DNA from: Galbitalea sp036271875
GTDB taxonomy: Bacteria > Actinomycetota > Actinomycetes > Actinomycetales > Microbacteriaceae
Direction: 5' to 3'
NCBI GenBank assembly: GCA_036271875.1
Contig: DATAZU010000007.1
Coordinates: forward strand, 1-53,844
DNA length: 53,844 bases
Shown: positions 8,950-17,327 of the stretch, one piece after another
Position numbering within the stretch: the stretch's first letter is position 1
Layout of the letters: every line of letters starts with the position of its first letter
Position numbers and translations under genes: made by a program
Notes under the pieces: model-generated
Databases searched by the model: none
What the model was told of the DNA's origin: nothing
The model's input: only the letters and a program-made list of their open reading frames with translations

Positions 8950-10413
8950 TCAGTACTCGGGGTCCCGCCTGCGATGACTCTGCTGGTCAGATTGTTCCAT
9001 GGCTTGCTGAATGGTCTCGTCGAGAACCAGATTGTTGTCGTCGTCGTCCGGCAGATCTTCCGGATCGGATGCCGTCGAGACCCGTTCCTCAGCGCCGATC
9101 AGAGGGGTGTCATCGTCATCTTCGACATCGTCTGCGTCCGACGAACTCTGCCCGGCGATTGCTCCCTCCATGAGAGCGATCGCCTCTTCCGCAGCTGTGT
9201 CGGCGGGCGCGTTGGCAGCGAGTAGAGCGGCCCTACGGTCGCTTCGGCGGTAGATCAGGCTCGTAATCCGCTCGGAGTTCACGGTGAGGACGGGTCCAAC
9301 GATGGACATGACGAGCACGTACAGCCCCGCGAACGGCGTGAGGCGGGCATCCAGGTGCGCCCCGGTCGCCAGGGTCGCCAGGATCAGCGCGAACTCCCCG
9401 CGGTTCTGCAAAATTAACCCGATGCCGAGCCCATAGCGTGGCGACAGCCGGTTGATGAGCGCGATCAGCCATCCGCCCCCCGCATTGACGAGCAGCGTCA
9501 TCACGACAGCGACGGCAACCGGGACGAGCACGCTGCCAAACGCGTACGGGTTGAGCGTGAGTCCGAAGTTCACGAAGAAGAACGCACCGAACACGTCACG
9601 CAGTGGCAGGGCGAAGCCCTCGACTCGCGAGCGGAACCGGGTCGCCCCGACCACCAGTCCGATCAGGAACGCGCCGATCGCCTCCGACACCCCGAGCAGA
9701 TCACCGATGCCGCCGAATGCGACAGCGAGTCCGAAGAACAGGATCGTGAACAGCTCGTCGTCGCGCGCGCCGAGCAGTCGGCTGACGTGCTTGCCACCCC
9801 ATCGCGCGAGCGCGAACATCGCCACGAGGAACGCGAATGAGACACCGAGCTGAAGCACGATGAGCCAGATGTTGTGCTGGCCGCCGATCACGACGCCGAC
9901 GATCGCGAGGTAGAAGGCGATGAAGAGGTCTTCCACGACCGCGACACCGAGGATGACCGGCGTCTCCGGATTCGCCAGCCGCCGCAGCTCGATCAGCAGC
10001 TTGGTCACGATCGCGCTCGACGATGTCGCCGTCATGCCGGCAATGATCAGGGCTTCACGGGCACCCCATCCGACCCAGAATCCGAACGCGATCCCGAGAC
10101 CGAAGTTGATGATCAGGCGACTGCCACCCGACAGCAGCAGTCCGCGGGCGTTGCCGAAGAACTCGTCCTGGTCGAAGTCGAGCCCCAGGTTGAACAGCAG
10201 GAAGATTAGCCCGAGGATGGCGACGAGCTCGACATTGGCCGCTTTGAATCCGCCCGGGATCAGGTGCATGTGCGGGCTGGCAACTAGCCCGACGAGCATG
10301 TAAATCGGGATAGATGGCAGCCCTACGAATTTGCCGAGCAGCCCGAGACCGTACGCAACGACAAAGAGAATGCCGAGGACGAGGAGCTCGTGACCAAGCG
10401 ACGCGCTGTCCAA
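8950..10413 (-). CDS. CPA2-type cation/proton antiporter, KhtU-like
   Basis: A 487-residue protein with about twelve transmembrane helices in the first 390 residues (Na+/H+ exchanger fold; LGLDFDQDEF, SSSAIVTKLL, VVEDLFIAF and RSRVEGFALPLRDVFGAFFFVNFGL regions). VEDL carries the acidic pair typical of this family's ion site. The C-terminal 90 residues are soluble, acidic and low in complexity (SSDADDVEDDDDTP...). The N-terminal half ends with QNRGEFALILA, typical of KefB/KhtU-like K+ efflux proteins. It follows the regulatory subunit gene by only 3 bases. Together they likely export K+ (or Na+/NH4+) in exchange for H+ in response to stress. Ion specificity cannot be read from sequence. Confidence 0.9.
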   Translation of the reverse strand: MDSASLGHELLVLGILFVVAYGLGLLGKFVGLPSIPIYMLVGLVASPHMHLIPGGFKAANVELVAILGLIFLLFNLGLDFDQDEFFGNARGLLLSGGSRLIINFGLGIAFGFWVGWGAREALIIAGMTATSSSAIVTKLLIELRRLANPETPVILGVAVVEDLFIAFYLAIVGVVIGGQHNIWLIVLQLGVSFAFLVAMFALARWGGKHVSRLLGARDDELFTILFFGLAVAFGGIGDLLGVSEAIGAFLIGLVVGATRFRSRVEGFALPLRDVFGAFFFVNFGLTLNPYAFGSVLVPVAVAVVMTLLVNAGGGWLIALINRLSPRYGLGIGLILQNRGEFALILATLATGAHLDARLTPFAGLYVLVMSIVGPVLTVNSERITSLIYRRSDRRAALLAANAPADTAAEEAIALMEGAIAGQSSSDADDVEDDDDTPLIGAEERVSTASDPEDLPDDDDNNLVLDETIQQAMEQSDQQSHRRRDPEY

Positions 10414-10416
10414 GTT

Positions 10417-10947
10417 CTACGCCTCGGCTGCAGCGTCGACGGTGCCTTTCGCTTTGATATCCCCCGTGCGGTAGTAGGCGAATGCCTTCGCAACCTTTTC
10501 GGGCGAACCAGCCGCAACGAGCGTGTCACCGGGAAACACCTTGAAGTGTTCATCCGGAGCAGGATTGGCCGACTCCCCACGAACCACGGCGACGATTGTC
10601 ACGCCGACGACGCCCTGAGCGCCCAGATCGCCGAGCTCCTGGCCGGCGATGTGGTCGTCGTAGTCGACGTGGAACCAGTCGATCGTCAACCCCGGAATCG
10701 AGTCGAGATTCGTCAGCGACTCCGTAATCCTTGTGCCACCGAGCAGTTCGGCAAGCGTGTGCGCCTCGTCGTCATCGAGCCGAAGCGCGACCTTCATTGC
10801 CTTGGAGTGGTCATCGGCGTCCGAGAACGTGATCAGGTCGCTGTGACCGGATCGATGCGTAATCACGCCGACTTTTCCGCCGCCGTCGGTGACGAAGGTG
10901 TGCAGCACACCGACACCGGGTAGCTTCACCCGCTTTACGTCAACCAT
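10417..10947 (-). CDS. antiporter regulatory subunit with RCK-C domain, KhtT-like
   Basis: A 176-residue cytoplasmic protein that would gate the neighbouring antiporter. The N-terminal 90 residues match the KhtT regulatory part (VKRVKLPGVGVLHTF..., a beta-rich segment), and residues about 90-165 form a TrkA-C/RCK-C fold with VRGESANPAPDEHFKVFPGD and TLVAAGSPEKVAK. In the Bacillus KhtTU system the RCK-C domain senses cyclic di-AMP and pH; the ligand here is inferred, not shown. It ends 3 bases before the antiporter gene and follows glpD by 2 bases, so glpD, khtT-like and khtU-like genes may be one transcript. Confidence 0.88.
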   Translation of the reverse strand: MVDVKRVKLPGVGVLHTFVTDGGGKVGVITHRSGHSDLITFSDADDHSKAMKVALRLDDDEAHTLAELLGGTRITESLTNLDSIPGLTIDWFHVDYDDHIAGQELGDLGAQGVVGVTIVAVVRGESANPAPDEHFKVFPGDTLVAAGSPEKVAKAFAYYRTGDIKAKGTVDAAAEA

Positions 10948-10949
10948 TC

Positions 10950-12686
10950 CTAAACTCCTTTTGCCGACGCCGTCACGATATCAGGCGCCTCCAGTCGCAC
11001 CCGATCCGCGGATGCGTCGTCTGGCTCTTCCTGGCTCGCGCGCTCCGCCGCAACGCGCTTCAGGTACGTGTTTGTTTCCAGTTCGACCCGCTCGTCGTCC
11101 CAACCGAGAGTGTCACCCATGAGCCTCGCAGCAACCGGCGCGGCCGAGACACCGCGATCCCAGGCTTCAATGCTGATGCGGGTTCGACGGGCAAGCACAT
11201 CGTCGAGGTGGAGGGCTCCCTCGTGAGTCGCCGCATAGACAACCTCGGCGGCAATATAGTCATCGGCACCCGGGAGCGGCTCGAGCAGCTCGGGACGGGA
11301 GCGGATGAGGTCGAGCAATTCATCCGTCATCACGCCGTAGCGATTGAGCAGGTGCTCGATGCGGACGCGGTGAACACCGAACTTGTGGGCGATCTTGTTC
11401 CGACGGTTCCACGCGGCATGGTAGCCCTCGGCACCGAGCAGCGACAGGTCGTCGGTGATCGATGAGGAGATGTTGCTGTCCAGGCCGCGCACCGCCTCGT
11501 CAACGGCATCCTTTGCCATGATCCGGTATGTAGTGAACTTCCCACCGGCCACAACGACGAGACCGGGAACGCTGTGGGCGACGATGTGCTCGCGACTCAG
11601 CTTCGAGGTCTCCTCCGATTCCCCAGCGAGCAGTGGACGAAGACCCGCGTAGACCCCCTCGACGTCGTCGCGGGTGAGTGGGACGGCGAGCACCTCGTTG
11701 ACCTTCGCAAGCAGGTAGTCGATGTCCACTGCGGTCGCTGCTGGATGGGCCTTGTCCAGATGCCAGTCGGTGTCCGTTGTGCCGATCAGCCAGTGGCGGC
11801 CCCACGGAATTACAAACAGGACGCTCTTCTCGGTACGAAGCAGCAGTCCGATCTTGGACTGGAAACGATCGCGTGGCACTACCAGATGGATGCCCTTGGA
11901 TGCGCGCACCTTGAACTGGCCGCGCTCGCCCACCATTGCCTGCGTGTCATCCGTCCAGACGCCGGTCGCGTTGACGACCTGGCGCGCGCGGATCTCGAAG
12001 TGCTCGTCCGTCTCCAGGTCGTGCGCCTTCACACCGACGACACGTTCTCCGACCTTGAGGAATCCCTCGACTCGCACACGGCTTGCCACGTGCGCTCCGT
12101 AGAAGGAGGCGGTGCGCGCGAGGCTGCTAACGAAACGCGCATCATCGACCTGCGCGTCCCAGTAGGTGAGCCCGCCGACGAACGCGTTGCGCTTCAGGCT
12201 CGGCATTGCACGCAGCACCTGATTGCGCGTGAGGTGGCGATGATGCGGGACTCCGGGTGGACGGCCACCCGACCAACTGAAGGCGTCGTAGAGCGTCATG
12301 CCCACGCCGATATACGCGCGCTCAACGAGCGGAGTCGTGAGCGGATACAGGAAGCGGACCGGCTTCACGAGGTGGGGAGCGATGCGCTGCAGCAGGAGCC
12401 CGCGCTCCATCAGTGCCTCGCGAACGAGGCGGAAGTCGAGCTGCTCCAGGTAACGGATCCCGCCGTGGATGAGCTTCGAGGAGCGGCTCGAAGTGCCACT
12501 CGCCCAATCCCGCGCCTCAACGAGACCGACGCTCAGGCCGCGAGTGACGGCATCCAGCGCCGAGCCGGTGCCAACGACTCCCCCGCCGATGACGAGGATG
12601 TCGAGCTCGCGGGTCTTGAGTGCGCTCAGCGCAAGCAGGCGCTCAGCTGGCCCAAGCTTTGATGATCGTGTGACTGTTTTCGGCAT
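10950..12686 (-). CDS. glpD: aerobic glycerol-3-phosphate dehydrogenase
   Basis: An FAD-dependent membrane-associated enzyme that oxidises glycerol-3-phosphate to dihydroxyacetone phosphate and passes electrons to quinone. In 578 residues: the dinucleotide-binding motif VIGGGVVGTGSALDAVTRG near residue 30, GTSSRSSKLIHGGIRYLEQ, a middle substrate region with IPWGRHWLIGTTDTDW, and the C-terminal DAO_C-like helical domain. The longer open frame (to 12953) would add 89 Arg/Pro-rich residues that overlap the neighbouring gene, so ATG 12686 is preferred. It sits 38 bases downstream of guaB3 and 2 bases upstream of the khtT-like gene. It could use glycerol-3-phosphate released by the GDPD enzyme at the left end. 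Confidence 0.96.
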   Translation of the reverse strand: MPKTVTRSSKLGPAERLLALSALKTRELDILVIGGGVVGTGSALDAVTRGLSVGLVEARDWASGTSSRSSKLIHGGIRYLEQLDFRLVREALMERGLLLQRIAPHLVKPVRFLYPLTTPLVERAYIGVGMTLYDAFSWSGGRPPGVPHHRHLTRNQVLRAMPSLKRNAFVGGLTYWDAQVDDARFVSSLARTASFYGAHVASRVRVEGFLKVGERVVGVKAHDLETDEHFEIRARQVVNATGVWTDDTQAMVGERGQFKVRASKGIHLVVPRDRFQSKIGLLLRTEKSVLFVIPWGRHWLIGTTDTDWHLDKAHPAATAVDIDYLLAKVNEVLAVPLTRDDVEGVYAGLRPLLAGESEETSKLSREHIVAHSVPGLVVVAGGKFTTYRIMAKDAVDEAVRGLDSNISSSITDDLSLLGAEGYHAAWNRRNKIAHKFGVHRVRIEHLLNRYGVMTDELLDLIRSRPELLEPLPGADDYIAAEVVYAATHEGALHLDDVLARRTRISIEAWDRGVSAAPVAARLMGDTLGWDDERVELETNTYLKRVAAERASQEEPDDASADRVRLEAPDIVTASAKGV

Positions 12687-12724
12687 CCCGGTTCCCAACT
12701 TGTACAACGCCTGGGCGGTGGTGT

Positions 12725-13846
12725 TTATGCCTGGTGGTACGGGGCCACGACGACCTCGACTCGCTGGAATTCCTTGAGGTCGGAATAGCCGGTTGTCGCC
12801 ATCGACCGACGCAGGGCGCCCATCATGTTCACGCGGCCGTCCGCGACCGTCGACGGTCCGAACAGGATCTGCTCGAGCGAAGCAATCTGGCCGACCTCCA
12901 CCCGGTTGCCGCGCGGCAGCTCGGGATGATGCGATTCCGCGCCCCAGTGCCATCCGCCGCCCGGCGCATCCGTTGCCCGTGCCAGTGTGCTGCCCAACAT
13001 CACCGCGTCTGCTCCGACCGAGATCGCCTTGACGATGTCACCGCTCGTTCCGAGGCCGCCATCTGCGATCACGTGGACGTACCGTCCGCCGGACTCGTCG
13101 AGATAATCGCGACGTGCGCCAGCGACATCCGCGACCGCCGTCGCCATGGGAGCGTGGATACCGAGGCTGCCGCGGGTCGTGGATGCCGCGCCGCCGCCGA
13201 ACCCGACCAGGACGCCCGCAGCACCCGTTCGCATGAGGTGCAGTGCCGCGGTGTAGGTCGCGGCGCCGCCGACGATGACCGGTACGTCGAGTTCGTAGAT
13301 GAACTTTTTCAGGTTGAGGGGTTCGACCGTCTTGCTCACGTGCTCGGCGCTCACCGTAGTGCCGCGGATGACGAACAGGTCGGCGCCGGCGTCGACGACC
13401 GTCTGGTAGAGCTCCTGCGTGCGCTGCGGACTGAGCGCGCCAGCGACGGGAACACCAGCGGCCCGAATCTCGGCGAGGCGGGCGGTCACCAGTTCTGGCT
13501 TGATGGGCTCGGCGTAGATCTGCTGCATCCTGCCGGTCGCCTCACCTGCGGTCAGTTCGCGGATCTCCTGCAGCAGTGGCTCAGGGTCTTCGTAGCGCGT
13601 CCAGACCCCCTCGAGGTCGAGCACGCCGAGACCGCCGAGCTTGCCGATCGCGATAGCGGTCGCGGGGCTGACCACTGAATCCATTGGGGCGGTGAGCACC
13701 GGGATCTCGAAGGTAAATGCATCGATCGTCCAGGCGACCGAAACATCCTGAGGGTCGCGCGTGCGACGGCTCGGGACGATCGCGATGTCGTCGAACGCGT
13801 AGGCGCGGCGGGCTCGCTTGGCGCGTCCGATCTCGATGTCACTCAC
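12725..13846 (-). CDS. guaB3: GuaB3-family IMP dehydrogenase-related protein
   Basis: A 373-residue TIM barrel of the IMPDH/GMPR superfamily. N-terminal AYAFDDIAIVPSRRTRDP, PVLTAPMDSVVSP and GGLGVLDLEG are typical of GuaB3. It lacks the CBS pair and the flap-bearing insert of true IMPDH. Where IMPDH has the catalytic Cys loop (GSICTTR in the guaB product nearby), this protein reads GAASTTR: Ser222 replaces Cys. GADAVMLGSTLARATDAPGGG follows. Mycobacterial GuaB3 also lacks this Cys; cyanobacterial members have been reported to act as GMP reductase, so assignment as an IMP dehydrogenase would be unsafe. The neighbours are guaB upstream and glpD downstream. Confidence 0.93.
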   Translation of the reverse strand: MSDIEIGRAKRARRAYAFDDIAIVPSRRTRDPQDVSVAWTIDAFTFEIPVLTAPMDSVVSPATAIAIGKLGGLGVLDLEGVWTRYEDPEPLLQEIRELTAGEATGRMQQIYAEPIKPELVTARLAEIRAAGVPVAGALSPQRTQELYQTVVDAGADLFVIRGTTVSAEHVSKTVEPLNLKKFIYELDVPVIVGGAATYTAALHLMRTGAAGVLVGFGGGAASTTRGSLGIHAPMATAVADVAGARRDYLDESGGRYVHVIADGGLGTSGDIVKAISVGADAVMLGSTLARATDAPGGGWHWGAESHHPELPRGNRVEVGQIASLEQILFGPSTVADGRVNMMGALRRSMATTGYSDLKEFQRVEVVVAPYHQA

Positions 13847-13916
13847 CCCTAAAGCCTACCGGCGCGGCTTCTCCCTGGTGGCAGCCGACTTGGTATTCAA
13901 GTGCTGTAGGGAACGC

Positions 13917-14429
13917 CTAGTGGCTGCGTTCCAGCCATCTCTCAAACGGCTCTGCTTCCCCGTCCCAGTCGCGCAGCGCTGGCTCTCCGGCGCCGTGCCA
14001 AACTGCTCGTTGCTCCAAAGACAACGAGAAGAAAATCCGGCGGTCCGGATCCACGGTTGGTGGCTTTAGTGACGGACCGGGTGCAGCTAACCTTGCCGCC
14101 TGTGCAGCGGCAGGTGTTGCTGGACGCGGAACTCCGCTGAGACCAGAGGTCACAGTCAGACGCGGGTTGGCAGACAAACGGAGTTCTTCAATCGCGGCGG
14201 CACATGCTCCGATCATCCCGCCGACCAGAACGATGATGGCGGCGACAAGAAGAAACCAATAGAGACCTGGACCAGCTAAAACCGCAGCGCCGGCGCATGC
14301 GAAGAGTATGCCCCCAATGATTGCGGAGACAGATTCGATCAACAGAAATCGGGCCAACGCCCTGACCGCGTGTGTTGTGCGGTCCTGCGCCTGAACCATT
14401 GCGGCGAAGCCGTCAGTTTGCTCGCTCAT
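13917..14429 (-). CDS. hypothetical two-helix membrane protein
   Basis: A 170-residue protein not recognised as a known family. Two hydrophobic helices (near residues 30-48 and 53-78) separate a short polar N-terminus from a long cytoplasmic-looking C-terminal half rich in Ala, Pro and Arg, ending in a Trp-containing acidic segment (AVWHGAG, DWDGEAEPFERWLE), which resembles DUF2510-like or SHOCT-like short tails but cannot be assigned. The start at ATG 14429 is chosen because GGAGGA lies 4 bases upstream; the ATG at 14441 would place this Shine-Dalgarno inside the gene. Lower GC than neighbours, hinting at a less conserved gene. It lies alone between guaB and guaB3. Confidence 0.65.
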   Translation of the reverse strand: MSEQTDGFAAMVQAQDRTTHAVRALARFLLIESVSAIIGGILFACAGAAVLAGPGLYWFLLVAAIIVLVGGMIGACAAAIEELRLSANPRLTVTSGLSGVPRPATPAAAQAARLAAPGPSLKPPTVDPDRRIFFSLSLEQRAVWHGAGEPALRDWDGEAEPFERWLERSH

Positions 14430-14551
14430 AAGTTCCTCCATCGAGGCAACGAGTTGCGGGATACAGCCCGAATCGCCAGCCGCGCAGGAAACTGAGCGGA
14501 TTTCGCACGAGCCTACCAGCGCGGCGACAGCAGGAGCATCACGAGTCGAAG

Positions 14552-16063
14552 CTAGCGACGGTAGTTGGGCGCCTCGACGACCATCTGGATGTCGTGCGGG
14601 TGCGATTCCTTGAGCCCGGCAGCGGTGATCCGCACGAACTTGCCCTTCTGCTGCAGCTGCTCGACGGTGCGTGCCCCGGTGTAGAACATCGACTGGCGAA
14701 GGCCACCGAGCAGTTGGTAGACGACGGATGAGACGGCACCCTTGTACGGGACCTGTCCCTCGATGCCCTCGGCAATCAACTGCTCGTCCGACGGGACATC
14801 AGCCTGGAAGTAACGGTCACGAGAGTAAGAGGTCTTCTTGCCGCGTGTCTGCAGCGCTCCGAGCGAACCCATGCCCCGGTAGTTTTTGAACTGCTTGCCG
14901 TTCACGAAGACCAGCTCGCCGGGGCTCTCGTCGGTTCCGGCCAGAAGCGATCCGAGCATTACGGTCTCGGCGCCAGCGACGAGTGCCTTGGCAATGTCGC
15001 CCGAGTACTGCAGGCCGCCATCCGCGATCACCGGGATGCCGAACTCGCGAGCCGCGAGCGAGGCCTCGTATACGGCGGTGACCTGCGGCACGCCAACGCC
15101 GGCGACAACGCGAGTCGTACAGATGGACCCGGGGCCGACGCCGACCTTGATCGCATCCGCGCCGACCTCGGCCAGCGACCGTGCGCCGGACCGGGTGGCG
15201 ACATTTCCGCCGATGATGTCGATGTGGTTGAAGGCCTTATCGGCCTTCAACCGACGGATGATGTCGAGCACCCCCGCGGAGTCACCGTTCGCCGTGTCGA
15301 CGACGATGACATCAACACCGGCCTCGTTGAGCGACACAGCGCGCTCCCATGCGTCCCCGAAGAATCCGATGGCCGCACCGACGCGCAGCCGGCCCTCACC
15401 GTCCTTCGTGGCGTTCGGATACTTCTCGGTTTTCTCGAAGTCCTTGACCGTGATGAGTCCGCGCAGGCGCCCGGCCGCATCAACCAGCGGCAGCTTCTCG
15501 ATCTTGTGCTGGGCGAAGATCGCGACCGCGCTGTCGGGGTCGATACCCTCTGCTGCGGTAATCAGCGGCGACTTCGTCATCACGTCACGCACCAGCGTTG
15601 TCGACTTCTCAAACGGCGAAACAAATCGCATGTCGCGGTTGGTGATGATGCCGACGAGCTTTCCGTCATCCTCGATGACCGGGAGTCCCGATACCCGGAA
15701 CTGGCCGCAGATCGCATCCACTTCGGCGACGGTCGCATCGGGCGTCGTCGTGACGGGATTCGTGATCATCCCGGACTCGGACCGCTTCACCTTGTCGACG
15801 TAGGCCGCCTGGTCCTCGATCGACAGGTTACGGTGCAGGATACCGAGGCCGCCGTTGCGGGCCATGGCGATCGCCATGCGGGACTCGGTCACCGAATCCA
15901 TCGCGGCGGAGAGCAGCGGAGCGGTAACTGAGATGTTGCGCGTCAAGCGTGAGGTGGTGTCCGCCTCGCTCGGAATAACGTCGGTGTGCCCCGGGAGAAG
16001 CATGACGTCGTCGTAGGTGAGTCCGATAAAACCAAAGGGGTCAGGCTGTTCCATTGTTCCCAT
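14552..16063 (-). CDS. guaB: inosine-5'-monophosphate dehydrogenase
   Basis: Oxidises IMP to XMP with NAD+, the rate-limiting step to GMP; GuaA (encoded at 5.9-7.6 kb) then aminates XMP. The 503-residue protein has the complete layout: catalytic barrel start LTYDDVMLLPG, two CBS domains at about 95-210 (VTTTPDATV..., SPLITAAEGIDPD...), nucleotide loop GGNVAT, catalytic Cys315 in GVGPGSICTTR, ADGGLQYSGDIAKAL and the flap residues MGSLGAL/RYFQ. The ATG at 16063 could be replaced by ATG 16054 (MEQPDPFGF); neither has a strong Shine-Dalgarno. It is upstream of the small membrane protein and guaB3. Confidence 0.97.
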   Translation of the reverse strand: MGTMEQPDPFGFIGLTYDDVMLLPGHTDVIPSEADTTSRLTRNISVTAPLLSAAMDSVTESRMAIAMARNGGLGILHRNLSIEDQAAYVDKVKRSESGMITNPVTTTPDATVAEVDAICGQFRVSGLPVIEDDGKLVGIITNRDMRFVSPFEKSTTLVRDVMTKSPLITAAEGIDPDSAVAIFAQHKIEKLPLVDAAGRLRGLITVKDFEKTEKYPNATKDGEGRLRVGAAIGFFGDAWERAVSLNEAGVDVIVVDTANGDSAGVLDIIRRLKADKAFNHIDIIGGNVATRSGARSLAEVGADAIKVGVGPGSICTTRVVAGVGVPQVTAVYEASLAAREFGIPVIADGGLQYSGDIAKALVAGAETVMLGSLLAGTDESPGELVFVNGKQFKNYRGMGSLGALQTRGKKTSYSRDRYFQADVPSDEQLIAEGIEGQVPYKGAVSSVVYQLLGGLRQSMFYTGARTVEQLQQKGKFVRITAAGLKESHPHDIQMVVEAPNYRR

Positions 16064-16149
16064 TCACTGGATGTGATTTCACGAGGCCCGCGCTCAAGGC
16101 CCTGTGAATGCCTTAACAATAATTGCCCCGGGGAATTCCCCGTCACGCC

Positions 16150-17082
16150 TCACGCCGATTGCTCTACATTCCGCGAGCGCGCTCGTGCGGCGCGGAAGGC
16201 ATCCACCGACAGGATCACCAGGGCGATCCACACCAGCACGAACCCGACGAGGCGTGCGGGCGGCATCGCTTCGCCGAGGAGGAATACCCCGATCAGGAAC
16301 TGCAGGACCGGAGTCACGTACTGCGTCAGTCCGATGATCGTCAGCGGCAGCCGACGGGCCGCGCCGGCGAACAGGAGCAGCGGAGTCGCGGTGACTACTC
16401 CGGCCAGGCACATCGCGACGGTCTGGCCGACGCTCACATTCCCGATCGTGATGCCGGTGGTCAGCCCGACGAATACCAGTTGGGCGACCGCGATCGGGGC
16501 GAGCCATAGCGTCTCCGCCGTCAGTCCGCTGAGCGCATCCACCCGACCGCCGACCCGCTTCTTGACCAGCCCATACAGGCCAAACGAGAAGGCGAGCGCC
16601 AGCGCGATCCATGGAAAGGCACCGTAGTTGAGCGCGATGACGAGCACGGCAGCCGCGCTAATTCCGATCGAGACCCACTGCAGGGGACGCAGTCGCTCGC
16701 GCAGCACGAAGATGCCCAGAAGCACGGTCACGATCGGGTTCGTGAAATAGCCGAGCGCTGCCTCGACGACATCGTGGTTGATGGTCGCAAAGACGTAGAC
16801 CAGCCAGTTGATCAGGATCAGGATGCCTGCGAGCAGGAGGGTGAGCGAGATGCGTCGATCTCGAAGCACCGCAAAGAAGCGTGCCCACGCCCGGCTGATG
16901 GTGAGGAGGATGGCGCAGAATACGAGCGAAAACAGGATGCGCCACGCCACGATTTCGAGGGCGTTCGCTGGCACGAGCAGCAGAAAAAACAGCGGCAGGA
17001 ATCCCCACAGCCCGTAGGCGAGTAGCGCGAGAAGGATGCCGCGCCCAACCCCGCCCCGGATCTCCTGGCTGGGGCTGGTCAT
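16150..17082 (-). CDS. rarD: RarD-type EamA transporter
   Basis: A 310-residue membrane protein of the drug/metabolite transporter superfamily with ten predicted helices arranged as two EamA repeats. RarD features are visible: YGLWGFLPLFF near the start, ANALEIVAWRILFS, NWLVYVFATINHDVVEAALGYFTNPIVTVLLG and a second-half LQFLIGVFLLGE. RarD homologues are annotated as chloramphenicol-sensitivity proteins, but substrates are not established. The mRNA leader contains an unusual G-rich repeat starting 27 bases upstream of the ATG. It is preceded on the same strand by groES, but a strong hairpin and 245 bases of repeat sequence separate them. Confidence 0.93.
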   Translation of the reverse strand: MTSPSQEIRGGVGRGILLALLAYGLWGFLPLFFLLLVPANALEIVAWRILFSLVFCAILLTISRAWARFFAVLRDRRISLTLLLAGILILINWLVYVFATINHDVVEAALGYFTNPIVTVLLGIFVLRERLRPLQWVSIGISAAAVLVIALNYGAFPWIALALAFSFGLYGLVKKRVGGRVDALSGLTAETLWLAPIAVAQLVFVGLTTGITIGNVSVGQTVAMCLAGVVTATPLLLFAGAARRLPLTIIGLTQYVTPVLQFLIGVFLLGEAMPPARLVGFVLVWIALVILSVDAFRAARARSRNVEQSA

Positions 17083-17109
17083 CGCCTCAGCCTAACCACG
17101 ACCGTTGCA

Positions 17110-17156
17110 CCCCATCCCCATCCCCATCCCCCATCCCCATTCCCATTCCCCATCCC
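17110..17156 (-). repeat. G-rich hexamer repeat in the rarD leader, potential quadruplex
   Basis: The plus strand reads as repeated CCCCAT units; the minus strand, which is the rarD sense strand, carries at least seven runs of three to five G separated by one to three bases. This meets the usual criteria for an intramolecular G-quadruplex in DNA or mRNA. It ends 27 bases before the rarD start codon. Confidence 0.85.
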
Positions 17157-17157
17157 T

Positions 17158-17237
17158 TGTTGTGCAGGTAGTACGCGCCGTCCGGAACGCATCCAATGCG
17201 AAGTAGGCACAATTCCGCGCGAAGTACCTGCACAACA
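17158..17237. repeat. 80-bp inverted-repeat element between groES and rarD
   Basis: Arms 17158-17177 and 17218-17237 match at 18 of 20 positions (outer word TGTTGTGCAGGTA). The 40-base centre holds a second copy of a related word: on the minus strand ACTTCG occurs both in the arm (GGTACTTCGCG) and in the centre (TGCCTACTTCGC). The 11-base word TGCCTACTTCG also occurs in the inverted repeat before acpS, and GCGGAATT is shared with the element before ligC. Confidence 0.88.
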
Positions 17238-17239
17238 GG

Positions 17240-17277
17240 TGTGGTGTGGGAGGGCGGGAGAGGAGGGGGGAGGGGGT
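17240..17277 (+). repeat. purine-rich (G/A) tract
   Basis: Plus-strand runs of G (GGGAGGGCGGGAG, then GGGGGGAGGGGG) lie just outside the right arm of the 80-bp inverted repeat. They mirror the pyrimidine-rich tract outside the left arm (17110-17156), so the outer sequences are imperfectly complementary and could extend the hairpin. Four or more G-runs also make a plus-strand quadruplex possible. Confidence 0.75.
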
Positions 17278-17281
17278 AAAC

Positions 17282-17317
17282 GACGAGGAGCCCGGCCGAA
17301 TGGCCGGGCTCCTCGTC
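17282..17317 (-). terminator. groES terminator hairpin
   Basis: A perfect 16-bp stem (17282-17297 with 17302-17317, outer end GACGAGGAG) with a GAAT loop (ATTC on the minus strand) lies 10 bases beyond the groES stop codon. The minus-strand 3' side reads GTTTACC, a short T-containing tail. Strength and position make termination of groES likely. Confidence 0.85.
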
Positions 17318-17327
17318 AAAAGGTGAG

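Noticed and set aside
8127..9173. 348-codon plus-strand open frame
   Set aside because: It is antisense to the SURF1 and antiporter genes, with no recognisable domain or ribosome binding site.
12687..12953. 89-residue N-terminal extension of GlpD
   Set aside because: It overlaps guaB3, is Arg/Gly/Pro-rich shadow-like sequence, and the family start matches ATG 12686.
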